Source: Tamlana flava | GTDB taxonomy: Bacteria > Bacteroidota > Bacteroidia > Flavobacteriales > Flavobacteriaceae | Length of the DNA stretch: 64,000 nt | Direction: 5' to 3' | Assembly (NCBI RefSeq): GCF_041287255.1 | Contig: NZ_JBGGTX010000001.1 | Coordinates: 62,001-126,000 of the forward strand | Part shown: piece by piece, positions 35,966 to 44,050 of the stretch | How the letters are laid out: every line of letters begins with the position of its first letter | How positions within the stretch are numbered: the stretch's first letter is position 1 | Made by a program: the position numbers and the translations under genes | The notes under the pieces: generated by a model | Databases searched by the model: none | What the model was told of the DNA's origin: nothing | The model's input: only the letters and a program-made list of their open reading frames with translations

Positions 35966-37096
35966 TTATAAGTTGAGGAATTCTATTAATATATTGAGTA
36001 CTCTATGTAAATCATCCTCTGTTAAATTAGACCCACTGGGCAAACACAGGCCTCTGTTAAACAAATCTTCTGATATACCGTTCGCAAAATAAATAGAGTC
36101 TTTAAAAACCGGTTGCATGTGCATGGGTTTCCATAAAGGTCTTGATTCAATATCATCTTCTTGCAATGCAAGTCGCATTCCCTCTCTTAACTCATATGAA
36201 TCCGTTGTTATGCACGTAATCCATCTATTGGAAAAGAAATTTTCAGGTTCTTCTAAAAATGAAATGCTATTAAATTTAGATAAATGCTTTTTGTAAAATT
36301 CAAAATTCCTTCTTCTTGCTGCAACGTGCTCTTCAAGAACTTCCATTTGCCCTCTTCCTATTCCTGCCAAAACATTGCTCATTCTATAATTATGTCCAAT
36401 TGTGGAATGTTCATAATGCGGTGCATTATCTCTAGCTTGTGTTGATAAAAATATGGCCTTATCTTTTTGTTCCTTGGAATTAACGACTATGGCTCCTCCA
36501 CCTGAAGTGGTAATTATTTTGTTTCCATTGAATGAAAAAACACCAATATCAGAAAGTGTCCCACAGTAATTATTATGATATCTACTACCCAAAGCTTCTG
36601 CACTATCCTCAACAACTGGAATGTCATATTTTTTGGCAACGGCATTGATTTCTTTTGCTTTATATGGCATGCCGTATAAATGAGTAGCAACTATAGCCTT
36701 AGGTTTTTTATATTTTTGAATTCTATCTTGAATGGCTATTTCCAGTAGTTCGGGGGACATATTCCATGTATCAGGCTCACTATCTATAAATATAGGAGAT
36801 GCTCCTTGATACACAATGGGATTGGCGGATGCCGAAAAAGTAAAACTTTGGCATAAAACCTCATCCCCCTGTGATACATTAAGGAGCTGCAAAGCCAAAT
36901 GGATAGCAGCCGTACCTGAAGCTAAAGCAGCAACATGTTTATCACCACCGATATAATGTTCAATGTCATTTTCAAAACCATTAACATTTGGGCCTAATGG
37001 GGCAATCCAGTTGGTTGTAAACGCTTCATTCACAAATTTCTGCTCAGAACCTCCCATGTGAGGTGAAGACAAATATATTTTACTTTTAGTTAGCAT
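35966..37096 (-). CDS. PglE-like sugar aminotransferase (DegT/DnrJ/EryC1/StrS)
   Basis: This 376-residue PLP enzyme begins KIYLSSPHMGGSEQKFVNEAF and TNWIAPLGPNVNGFE, a start shared with PglE, which aminates UDP-4-keto-6-deoxy-GlcNAc toward bacillosamine. The PLP lysine is Lys193 in FSFNGNKIITTSGGG. It probably works after the PglF-like dehydratase and before the PglC-like transferase of this window. The PglD acetyltransferase that would complete the series is not in the window. The gene faces away from the epimerase gene. Confidence 0.88.
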   Translation of the reverse strand: MLTKSKIYLSSPHMGGSEQKFVNEAFTTNWIAPLGPNVNGFENDIEHYIGGDKHVAALASGTAAIHLALQLLNVSQGDEVLCQSFTFSASANPIVYQGASPIFIDSEPDTWNMSPELLEIAIQDRIQKYKKPKAIVATHLYGMPYKAKEINAVAKKYDIPVVEDSAEALGSRYHNNYCGTLSDIGVFSFNGNKIITTSGGGAIVVNSKEQKDKAIFLSTQARDNAPHYEHSTIGHNYRMSNVLAGIGRGQMEVLEEHVAARRRNFEFYKKHLSKFNSISFLEEPENFFSNRWITCITTDSYELREGMRLALQEDDIESRPLWKPMHMQPVFKDSIYFANGISEDLFNRGLCLPSGSNLTEDDLHRVLNILIEFLNL

Positions 37097-37572
37097 TTAA
37101 AATGTTTTAAATCCCACATAACAAGCTTCGCGCCATAATTGTCCAAAATATAACGGCTAATGATTTTAAAAAAACCATTGGATAGTTCTCTCTGAATCAT
37201 TAAACAAAATTATCAATCAACTAATAACTGTATAATTAATAATGATAATTTAAAACATATTATCTAAAAAATTAATAAGTAATCGATGTTTTCCGAGAGC
37301 TTGTATATTTGAATTTATTTTACTTAATTAGATTAATATGCTATTAATCAATTCAATCTTGTTAAATATGTTATAAATTTAATAATTGATTTAATGCAAC
37401 GGCCAAAAGCGTGATTAAAATCGGTTAACTACATTACCATGCTTACGACAGATAAAGTTTGTTGGTTACCGATTCTCAATTATTTTAATCTTCTTTAAAT
37501 GTTATAAACGATAAAAGTTTCTAATAATTTTTCACATATTTGTAATAATAACAAATTTAAACCCAAATCGAA
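37097..37572. other. Long AT-rich divergent spacer
   Basis: About 475 bases between the aminotransferase (minus) and the epimerase (plus). I found no open frame or recognisable gene remnant. Near its right end CATATTTG at 37535-37542 (seven of eight matches to TAnnTTTG) is a candidate -7 element for the epimerase, 31 bases before the ATG. The length is unusual for this gene-dense genome and may hold control sites for both glycan genes. Confidence 0.4.
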
Positions 37573-38556
37573 ATGATTGAAACATTAAAAGGCAAGACAG
37601 TGTTGGTTACTGGTGGTGCTGGATTTATAGGTTCAAATTTATGTGAAACACTCCTTTTAAATGATATTAATACAGTTTGTTTAGATAATTTTGCAACGGG
37701 TAAACGAGAAAACATAACCCCCTTTCTTAAGAATAAGAACTTTAAGCTTATTGAAGGCGACATAAGAAGCCTTAAAGATTGCCATGTTGCATGTACCGAG
37801 GTAGATTTTGTTTTGCACCAAGCTGCACTTGGGTCTGTGCCTAGATCAATAAAAGACCCTGTAACTACCAACGATGTTAATGTTTCAGGATTTTTAAATA
37901 TGCTTGTTGCTGCCCGTGACGCAAAAGTAAAACGCTTTGTTTATGCAGCAAGTTCTTCCACTTATGGGGACCATGAAGCACTTCCAAAAGTTGAAGAAGT
38001 TATCGGCAAACCTCTTTCTCCTTATGCTGTAACGAAATATGTCAATGAATTATATGCAGATATTTTCCAAAAAACATATGGATTAGATACAATTGGTCTC
38101 AGGTATTTTAATGTTTTTGGAAAACGTCAAGACCCTAATGGAGCGTATGCCGCAGTAATCCCGCTTTTTGTAAAACAACTAATCAAACACGAGTCTCCCA
38201 TAATTAATGGAGATGGAAGTTATTCTCGGGATTTCACATACATAGACAATGTAATCCAAATGAACATTTTATCTTTAACGACAACTAACAAAGATGCATT
38301 AAATACTGTATATAATGTGGCTTATGGTGAAAGAACGACTTTGTTGGAACTGGCAACCCTCTTAAAAAAACATCTTTCTGAGTTTGACAAATCAATAAAC
38401 AATGTTGAAATAAAACACCGTGAAAACAGGGTTGGAGATATTCCCCACTCTTTGGCATCTATCGACAAGGCTAAGCTTCTTTTAGGCTATAATCCAAAAT
38501 ATAATATCAATGATGGCATTAAGAAAGCCTTAGATTGGTATTGGAAGCACCTATAA
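37573..38556 (+). CDS. UDP-N-acetylhexosamine 4-epimerase (WbpP/TviC-like)
   Basis: The 327-residue extended SDR has the NAD loop VTGGAGFIGSNL (about 12-23), catalytic Ser/Thr in AASSSTYGDH (about 125-134), and Tyr151-Lys155 in SPYAVTKYVNE. The LHQAALGSVPRSI stretch is typical of WbpP-type UDP-GlcNAc/GalNAc epimerases, which often act with the dehydrogenase that follows here to make GalNAc-uronic acid. Substrate choice is inferred. No membrane segment; cytoplasmic. Confidence 0.9.
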   Translation: MIETLKGKTVLVTGGAGFIGSNLCETLLLNDINTVCLDNFATGKRENITPFLKNKNFKLIEGDIRSLKDCHVACTEVDFVLHQAALGSVPRSIKDPVTTNDVNVSGFLNMLVAARDAKVKRFVYAASSSTYGDHEALPKVEEVIGKPLSPYAVTKYVNELYADIFQKTYGLDTIGLRYFNVFGKRQDPNGAYAAVIPLFVKQLIKHESPIINGDGSYSRDFTYIDNVIQMNILSLTTTNKDALNTVYNVAYGERTTLLELATLLKKHLSEFDKSINNVEIKHRENRVGDIPHSLASIDKAKLLLGYNPKYNINDGIKKALDWYWKHL

Positions 38557-38970
38557 CAAATAAAAATAACAAAAATGTGTTGTATTGAAGCAGGTTGTGT
38601 TGGCGGGTCAAAAATGGTAATAATCCAAAACAAGAAAATTGCAATTGTAAAAACAAAAAATTGAAAAAATGTACCAAAAAAAGACAAAGACTAATACAGA
38701 TAAAATTATCAATTAACTGAAATGCATTTCAGTTAAACGCAAGAAAATACAAGTAAAATATTATATCGTTCAATTTGAAATATATCTTATAAAATCAAAG
38801 GTTATATTATGGACCTTAATGGCAAAATGGAAAGCACTTAAACACATCACTAGAAAACGTATCAATTGCTAAAAAAACTGCTTATATTTATTTTGAAGGA
38901 TATTATTAATAAAGAAAAAATTGATGCCATTGAATTTGAATATTATTCAATGCGCCAATAATTTAAAATT
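38557..38970. other. Spacer with possible decayed coding sequence
   Basis: About 410 AT-rich bases between the epimerase and dehydrogenase, which normally lie close together. A 29-codon frame at 38574 starts MCCIEAGCVGGSKMVI. Further on, short protein-like stretches occur in different frames (NTSLENVSIAKKTAYIYFEG near 38841-38900, NKEKIDAIEFEYYSMRQ near 38910-38961). This looks like a relic with frameshifts, but I cannot name the gene. Confidence 0.3.
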
Positions 38971-40254
38971 ATGAATGGATACAAAATTGCTGTCATTGGG
39001 TTGGGATACGTTGGACTGCCTCTTGCTAGATTGTTTGCAACAAAATATAACGTTGTTGGTTTCGATATTGACCACAAAAGAGTTCATGAACTATCAAAAG
39101 GGAATGATACTACTCTTGAAGTTGAATCGAACGTTTTAAAATCAGTATTAAAATCACATCAAGATGAAGACATTGGCCTTTTTTGCTCATCAAACCTCAA
39201 TGATATAAAAAATTGCAATTACTATGTAGTTACAGTCCCTACACCAATAGACAAAAACAACAGGCCAGACTTAACCCCTTTATATAAATCCAGTGAAACT
39301 GTTGGTAAAGTTTTAAAAAAAGGAGACATCGTTATTTATGAATCTACTGTATATCCTGGGGTTACCGAAGACGAGTGCATTCCCGTTCTAGAAAAAACAA
39401 GTGGGTTAAAATTTAATGAAGACTTTTTTGCAGGATATTCGCCAGAACGCATTAACCCCGGAGACAAAGAGCATACCGTAGATAAGATTTTAAAGGTAAC
39501 TGCAGGGTCTACACCAGAAGTTGGAAAAAAAGTAGATAAATTATATGCCAGTGTTATTACCGCAGGAACCCATCTAGCTCCTTCCATTAAGGTTGCTGAA
39601 GCTGCAAAAGTCATCGAGAATTCGCAACGAGACATTAATATTGCTTTCGTTAATGAGCTTGCTAAAATATTTAACTTAATGCATATAGATACCCATTCGG
39701 TTTTAGAGGCAGCTGCCACAAAATGGAACTTTTTACCATTTAAACCCGGCCTTGTAGGTGGTCATTGTATCGGTGTCGACCCCTATTATCTTGCCCAAAA
39801 AGCCCAGGAAGTGGGTTATCATCCTGAAATTATTTTGGCCGGACGAAGGGTCAATGATAGCATGGGACAATATGTCGCTTCCGAAATCATTAAGATAATG
39901 ATAGGGAAAGATATTAGAATAAAAGATGCCAAGGTTTTAGTACTAGGAATTACATTTAAGGAAAATTGCCCTGACGTTAGAAACACTAAGGCAGTTGATG
40001 TAATTAATCAGCTAAAAAGTTTTGGCACAGATGTTACCATATTTGATCCTTGGGCAAACCCAACCGAAGTAAATCATGAATACAACTTGGAAACTACCCA
40101 AATTTTACCAAATGAAAAATTTGATGCCATAGTTTTAACGGTTGCCCATAAAGAATATTTAAAGTTGAACTTAAATTTATTATTAAAAAATAAGGGTTTA
40201 ATATATGATGTGAAAGGAATTATTCCTTGCTCTAGTTTAAGCTATAGGCTTTAA
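38971..40254 (+). CDS. UDP-N-acetylhexosamine 6-dehydrogenase (WbpO/TviB-like)
   Basis: The 427-residue nucleotide-sugar dehydrogenase oxidises C6 of a UDP-HexNAc to the uronic acid with two NAD. It has the N-terminal NAD loop GLGYVGLPLARLFA (about 10-23), VPTPID (about 89-94), the central helix, catalytic Cys266 in VGGHCIGVDPYYLAQK, and the C-terminal KVLVLGITFKENCPDVRNTK. The family order is WbpO/VipA/TviB. With the epimerase it points to a uronic-acid-containing surface polysaccharide. Confidence 0.93.
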   Translation: MNGYKIAVIGLGYVGLPLARLFATKYNVVGFDIDHKRVHELSKGNDTTLEVESNVLKSVLKSHQDEDIGLFCSSNLNDIKNCNYYVVTVPTPIDKNNRPDLTPLYKSSETVGKVLKKGDIVIYESTVYPGVTEDECIPVLEKTSGLKFNEDFFAGYSPERINPGDKEHTVDKILKVTAGSTPEVGKKVDKLYASVITAGTHLAPSIKVAEAAKVIENSQRDINIAFVNELAKIFNLMHIDTHSVLEAAATKWNFLPFKPGLVGGHCIGVDPYYLAQKAQEVGYHPEIILAGRRVNDSMGQYVASEIIKIMIGKDIRIKDAKVLVLGITFKENCPDVRNTKAVDVINQLKSFGTDVTIFDPWANPTEVNHEYNLETTQILPNEKFDAIVLTVAHKEYLKLNLNLLLKNKGLIYDVKGIIPCSSLSYRL

Positions 40255-40321
40255 ATAATTTAAAATATTATATATTTAGATTGGTTTTACAACATGTAAC
40301 ATATAATTAACTCAATAAACA

Positions 40322-40642
40322 ATTGCAAATATCTAGATTAAAACATTCTTTATAAGATTCAACCAAAGCTAAAGGGGCAAAAGGCCTATAGGCTTCACTT
40401 TGCTTCACCTCTGTATCAATTTATCTTTCATATCCATAAACGTTGGGTTGCGAGTATACTCCTATTACCGAACGCCCAGGACCTATTTCCATTGAACCTT
40501 GAAACCTACCAACAATTTTAATATGAGCAAGCAAGGAAGCTCCCCGTTCAAAAAAACCATCATGATATTTAACTTTAACTTTCGCTACATCCAAAACCTT
40601 TTTGAGGTTTTTATTAGAATATTTTGTACAAAAATATTCATC
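40322..40642 (-). pseudogene. Decayed C-terminal part of a NodU/CmcH-type carbamoyltransferase
   Basis: The minus strand of this apparently empty stretch encodes, in shifting frames, the C-terminal signature of carbamoyltransferases. From 40642 one frame gives DEYFCTKYSNKNLKKVLDVA, then RGASLLAHIKIVGRFQGSME and IGP, matching the family pattern LLAeGKIVGWFQGRMEFGP. A second frame then gives RNPTFMDMKDK (about 40452-40420), and the first frame resumes as TEVKQSEAYRPFAPLALVES and YKECFNLD. At least two frameshifts, a loss around the RALGNRS motif, an in-frame TAA and the absence of the N-terminal roughly 450 residues show a relic. Such enzymes carbamoylate sugars, in keeping with the neighbouring glycan genes. 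Confidence 0.8.
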
Positions 40643-40719
40643 AAATTACCAAAATACTTCAATAATCTAAACAATGTTTGATTGAACTTGTGAAAATATC
40701 AGAAACAAAAAATCTATGA

Positions 40720-40750
40720 TATAAAAAAAAGCCTCTGGTTTAGAGGCTTT
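40720..40750 (-). terminator. Terminator after the Lrp gene
   Basis: On the minus strand AAAGCCTCT (40750-40742) pairs with AGAGGCTTT (40736-40728) around a 5-base loop, followed by a further run of T. It begins 27 bases after the lrp stop and shields the gene from the relic beyond. Confidence 0.85.
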
Positions 40751-40776
40751 ATCTGTATATGCATAAAAATTAAATT

Positions 40777-41256
40777 TTACATATCGTTAAAAATAGAATG
40801 CATCAATCGTTTCTTATCGTTAATGCTTTCTTCCAAAGAAATCATCGTCTCGGTTCTGTAAACGCCTTCTATATCATCCAATAAGAAGATAACTTCTTTG
40901 GCGTGTTCCGTACTTCTTGCACGTATTTTACAGAAAATATTGAACTTACCAGTTGTTATATGGGCTACCGTTACATAGGCGATTTCATTTATACGCTCTA
41001 AAACAAATTTGGTTTGTGATGTATTATTTAAGTAAACACCAACATAGGCTATAAATGAATAACCCAATTTTTTGTAATCCAACATTAAGGAAGAGCCTTT
41101 AATAATACCCGATTCTTCCATTTTTTTTACACGGACGTGGACAGTACCAGCAGAGATTAGTAATTTTTTTGCAATGTCAGTAAACGGAATTCTTGTATTA
41201 TCAATTAACATATCAAGAATTTGATGATCGATTTCGTCTAATTTTATTCTCCCCAT
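40777..41256 (-). CDS. Lrp/AsnC family transcriptional regulator
   Basis: This 159-residue feast-famine regulator has an N-terminal winged helix-turn-helix (about 1-60; LDEIDHQILDMLIDNTRIPF, then ISAGTVHVRVKKMEESGII) and a C-terminal RAM (ACT-like) domain (about 68-150) that binds amino acids and builds octamers. The target genes cannot be read from the window; the nearest upstream gene is an M14 peptidase in the same direction, 70 bases away. Confidence 0.93.
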   Translation of the reverse strand: MGRIKLDEIDHQILDMLIDNTRIPFTDIAKKLLISAGTVHVRVKKMEESGIIKGSSLMLDYKKLGYSFIAYVGVYLNNTSQTKFVLERINEIAYVTVAHITTGKFNIFCKIRARSTEHAKEVIFLLDDIEGVYRTETMISLEESINDKKRLMHSIFNDM

Positions 41257-41326
41257 AATTAACTTTTCTTAAATAAAAAGCAAAATTAATACATTTTTGT
41301 TAATAATTACACATAATTCATGTACT

Positions 41327-42472
41327 TTATTTCGAAATTAATGAGATTTTTTCATTATTCAATATTACGCAAACGTTTTCGTAATCTATTTCTATAGCTT
41401 CATTATCCACTCCAAGTAATTTATTTCCTTCAGCATTAATCTCCCTGTGTCCAAAATAATTTTCTAACTTCTCAATTTTCAGCACCTTAGGGATAAATTC
41501 TATTTTTTTTCCAACTAATCGTTCTTGAAATTGAAAACCAACATCAACAACCTCCTCTCCCACTAAAGTATTTCTTATAATAACATCAAAAAACCATTTT
41601 TCATTTTCTGGGATATTAAAATAAGGTTCATAAAAATTGCCGACTACCTCATTCTTTGCAATATAACCAAGTGATGTTATATATGATAAGTAAATGAGTT
41701 CGCGCGTTTTTTCCCTGCCGTAATCTCCTGGGAAATGCCCTGCCTCAAAAAGAATTGTGGGCACATTTTCACTCTGGAATGTATCACCAACACAATTTAT
41801 ATTAAATGCATCATCATAAACGCCAACATGGTTGGGAATTACTTCCTGCAAAGCTTTATCCATAACAGCGATTATTTCCATGGCCACTTTTCTGTTCGTT
41901 GTGACGTCACAGGCTTCATCTTGTGCTGGGGAGAGAAATGAAACAATCGCGGACTTATTTTTGTTCCCCGCACTAAAAATAGTGCGTTGACCATGTAAGT
42001 TGTAGCAATAATGCGGTTTAAAACTATTAAATACAGACCTCAATACTTTACTTTCAGGTTGTGTTAAATTTTGTGCATCCCGGTTCAAATCGACCTCATT
42101 GGCATTTACCCGAGTATAAGCGGCAGCGCCATCTGGATTCAAAATTGGAATGATGTATAACGTGCAATTTTCCAGTATGTCATTTAAACCAGATAAATCA
42201 TTCAATAACGCATTTAACAAATCAAACAAAGACTTGGTTGTTGTAGATTCATTACCGTGCATTTGAGACCACATCAAAACCCTTTTCTTTCCATAACCTA
42301 ATTTTAAACCATATATTGATTTGCCTAAAACTGATTTACCAATCGTTTCCAAAACAACCTTTTGACCCAATTTTTCTAATAAGGGTTCTATATGATTATT
42401 GGTTATGTAACGATGCTGTAAACTGCTCTCTTTGTGTTTGTAAAAAAGGTTTTTTATATAATCAACTTCCAT
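41327..42472 (-). CDS. M14 family zinc carboxypeptidase-like protein
   Basis: I choose the ATG at 42472 (MEVDYIKNLF, 381 residues) over a TTG seven codons earlier. Zinc ligands are seen in WSQMHGNESTTT (HxxE, about residues 76-79) and CYNLHGQRTIF, and the catalytic glutamate in TILFEAGHFPGDYGR. ILNPDGAAAYTRVNANEVDL is typical of M14. There is no signal peptide, so it is a cytoplasmic peptidase or amidase. A -7 element (42491-42498) and a perfect palindrome (42511-42524) lie directly upstream and suggest control by the divergent XRE-type regulator. Confidence 0.88.
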   Translation of the reverse strand: MEVDYIKNLFYKHKESSLQHRYITNNHIEPLLEKLGQKVVLETIGKSVLGKSIYGLKLGYGKKRVLMWSQMHGNESTTTKSLFDLLNALLNDLSGLNDILENCTLYIIPILNPDGAAAYTRVNANEVDLNRDAQNLTQPESKVLRSVFNSFKPHYCYNLHGQRTIFSAGNKNKSAIVSFLSPAQDEACDVTTNRKVAMEIIAVMDKALQEVIPNHVGVYDDAFNINCVGDTFQSENVPTILFEAGHFPGDYGREKTRELIYLSYITSLGYIAKNEVVGNFYEPYFNIPENEKWFFDVIIRNTLVGEEVVDVGFQFQERLVGKKIEFIPKVLKIEKLENYFGHREINAEGNKLLGVDNEAIEIDYENVCVILNNEKISLISK

Positions 42473-42490
42473 GCGATTTCCTTTAATTGA

Positions 42491-42498
42491 CAAATGTA
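42491..42498 (-). promoter_or_regulatory. Probable promoter -7 element of the M14 peptidase gene
   Basis: The minus strand reads TACATTTG, a perfect TAnnTTTG, 19 bases before the ATG. The palindromic operator candidate lies 13 bases upstream, where the -33 contact would be. Confidence 0.6.
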
Positions 42499-42510
42499 AA
42501 CATTTAATAA

Positions 42511-42525
42511 TTTACAATTGTAAAC
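42511..42525. promoter_or_regulatory. Palindromic operator candidate, copy 1
   Basis: TTTACAATTGTAAAC contains a perfect 14-base palindrome (42511-42524). It covers the expected -33 region of the M14 promoter. Two further copies occur at 42545-42556 and 42759-42773. Its size and symmetry suit a dimeric helix-turn-helix repressor, for which the gene at 42765 is the obvious candidate. Confidence 0.6.
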
Positions 42526-42543
42526 ACTTATTTTTGAAGTTTT

Positions 42544-42556
42544 GTTTACAATTGTG
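42544..42556. promoter_or_regulatory. Palindromic operator candidate, copy 2
   Basis: GTTTACAATTGTG repeats 12 bases of the copy at 42511, with one change in the right half-site. It is 34 bases (about three helical turns) from copy 1, so proteins bound at both would face the same side of the DNA. Confidence 0.5.
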
Positions 42557-42725
42557 TCATTCTTTGACTATTGATGTAAATTTATAAAGGTGAAATTTAT
42601 TATTATATTTTAAATATGTTTTAATATATTATAATTCAATATATTATATTTATTTATGTAAACTTTTAATTTTAAATAAAACTAAATAAAAGACTATTTA
42701 TTTCATTCTATTTAAGTTGTTTTAT
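42557..42725. other. Very AT-rich divergent control region
   Basis: The stretch between the M14 gene and the regulator is almost only A and T, with TATTATATT-type runs. I see no gene. It probably carries the divergent promoters and flexible or bent DNA between the operator copies. Confidence 0.4.
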
Positions 42726-42733
42726 TACATTTG
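42726..42733 (+). promoter_or_regulatory. Probable promoter -7 element of the XRE-type regulator gene
   Basis: TACATTTG is a perfect TAnnTTTG, 31 bases before the ATG at 42765 and 25 bases before operator copy 3. Confidence 0.6.
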
Positions 42734-42758
42734 TAAAACAAAACGCCCCAAACATATA

Positions 42759-42773
42759 TTTACAATGATAAAC
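42759..42773. promoter_or_regulatory. Operator candidate, copy 3, over the regulator start codon
   Basis: TTTACAATGATAAAC differs from copy 1 at two of 15 positions, and the identity continues for three more bases (ACT). It covers the ATG of the regulator gene at 42765, the place expected for autorepression. Confidence 0.55.
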
Positions 42774-43142
42774 ACTGAGGATTTCATTAAAAGGATGCGA
42801 AAAGTGATGGACTATTACGGAGAGTCTGCTTCATCGTTTGCCGAAAAAATTGGCGTGCAACGCTCCAGCATTTCACACATATTGTCTGGAAGAAATAAAC
42901 CGAGTTTGGATTTTATTTTAAAAGTACTTTCCTCCTTTCCGGAAATTGATTTGTATTGGTTGTTTAATGGAAAAGGAAATTTCCCCTCTGAAGAAAAAAA
43001 TAAAATTGTAGAAGAAGTAAAAACGCCCGTCGAGGAAAAAACAACAAGTAATCAATTTAAAATCGAAAATTTGGCTGATAAAACGATTGAGCGTATTGTC
43101 ATTTTTTATTCGGACGGAAGTTTCAAAAATTTCCAGAATTAA
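42765..43142 (+). CDS. XRE-family helix-turn-helix regulator
   Basis: The ATG at 42765 (MINTEDFIKRMRKVMDYYGE) gives 125 residues; upstream codons overlap the promoter. Residues about 5-65 are a phage-repressor-like helix-turn-helix (SASSFAEKIGVQRSSISHIL, then SGRNKPSLDFILKVLSSFPE). The tail (about 75-125) is charged and ends with a short predicted beta-rich stretch (IERIVIFYSDGSFKNFQN), perhaps a dimer or ligand part. Three copies of a palindrome in the upstream DNA, one over its own start, suggest it represses itself and the divergent M14 gene. Confidence 0.85.
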   Translation: MINTEDFIKRMRKVMDYYGESASSFAEKIGVQRSSISHILSGRNKPSLDFILKVLSSFPEIDLYWLFNGKGNFPSEEKNKIVEEVKTPVEEKTTSNQFKIENLADKTIERIVIFYSDGSFKNFQN

Positions 43143-43155
43143 CTGTTCTGTTTTG

Positions 43156-43163
43156 TATTTTTG
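43156..43163 (+). promoter_or_regulatory. Candidate promoter -7 element of the lipoprotein gene
   Basis: TATTTTTG matches TAnnTTTG, 14 bases before the ATG at 43178, so the leader would be very short. The gene could also be read from the regulator promoter. Confidence 0.4.
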
Positions 43164-43177
43164 CTGAAACTAATTTT

Positions 43178-43546
43178 ATGCGCTTTCTATACCTAGCTCT
43201 ATTCCTTTTACTGTTTAATTGCTACGAATCTCAAAGGAATTGCAAAGACTTTAAAACGGGAACATTTTACAGCGAAGTCATTATTGATGACATTCTATAC
43301 AAATCGGAATTCGAAAGAAGCGAAACTCTTCAAGTTGAAAGTTACAATGGCAAAATAGACTCGTCACAACTAAGATGGATAAACGATTGCGAAGTTATTT
43401 TCAAAACAATCAACCCAAAAAACATGGCTGAACAAAAGGACATCCATCTTAAAATATTAACCACAACCGATTCCTCATACACTTTTGAGTATTCGTATAT
43501 TGGCGAAACCAAAAAACAAAAGGGTGTAGCCTATAAGGCAAAATAA
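43178..43546 (+). CDS. Small conserved lipoprotein
   Basis: The 122-residue protein has a signal sequence ending in a lipobox-like LLLFNC (Cys about residue 15) and a beta-rich domain with FKTGTFYSEVIIDDI, FERSETLQVE and LRWINDCEVIFKTINP. I recall this family in flavobacteria, often mislabelled as DNA topoisomerase IV; nothing in it is topoisomerase-like. It ends 3 bases before the convergent gene and follows the regulator by 35 bases. Its role is unknown. Confidence 0.7.
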   Translation: MRFLYLALFLLLFNCYESQRNCKDFKTGTFYSEVIIDDILYKSEFERSETLQVESYNGKIDSSQLRWINDCEVIFKTINPKNMAEQKDIHLKILTTTDSSYTFEYSYIGETKKQKGVAYKAK

Positions 43547-43549
43547 CAG

Positions 43550-44050
43550 TTAATCGAAAGGATAAAGGAAAGCCTCAACCAAATTGAATTTCAACTCTCT
43601 GTTTTGCGTTATTTGGTAAGTTAAAAAGATTTCGCCCCAATATTGCCCATCTGAAAAATCAGCAATAATCCATTTGTGATTTAACATCTTTACCGTGTTT
43701 ATCATCATCTTTCTGCCCTCACTCGCAGCATACGGCACTATTGGGTGATCGCCTTTTACCTCGTTTAATTTGTAAAGCTCGTCTTTAATGAACGGTATGA
43801 GTTCATCAACATTATAACCATCTCTTTCAAAATAACTTATGGCATCTTCGTTTCGATAAAGATTAAAATGAGAAAGCTCCAAGATATCATTTTCCAAAAC
43901 AGCAATGGAATCTTTATACTTCTGGGAAAGGGCTTTATATTTTTCTAGTTTGGAATTTACATCTTCAAAAACCCGCTTTGTATTCATATACTGAAACAAC
44001 ACGAGCAGTATAGAAAACACAAACAAATACATGAAAATTTTCTGTTTCAT
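43550..44050 (-). CDS. Membrane-anchored conserved protein of unknown function
   Basis: The 166 residues start with one membrane segment (about 4-20), then a coiled coil (about 25-62, KLEKYKALSQKYKDSIAVLE), then a soluble domain ending YWGEIFLTYQITQNRELKF and VEAFLYP. The ATG overlaps the stop of the metallo-hydrolase gene by four bases (ATGA), so the two are translated together. No motif reveals an activity; the domain is probably periplasmic. Confidence 0.7.
   Translation of the reverse strand: MKQKIFMYLFVFSILLVLFQYMNTKRVFEDVNSKLEKYKALSQKYKDSIAVLENDILELSHFNLYRNEDAISYFERDGYNVDELIPFIKDELYKLNEVKGDHPIVPYAASEGRKMMINTVKMLNHKWIIADFSDGQYWGEIFLTYQITQNRELKFNLVEAFLYPFD

Noticed and set aside
40499..40681. 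A 60-codon plus-strand frame in the spacer before lrp
   Set aside because: The opposite strand carries the carbamoyltransferase relic; the plus frame has no protein-like features.
36000..41000. Mobile elements as the cause of the long glycan-locus gaps
   Set aside because: I found no transposase, integrase, terminal inverted repeat or tRNA gene in or around these gaps.
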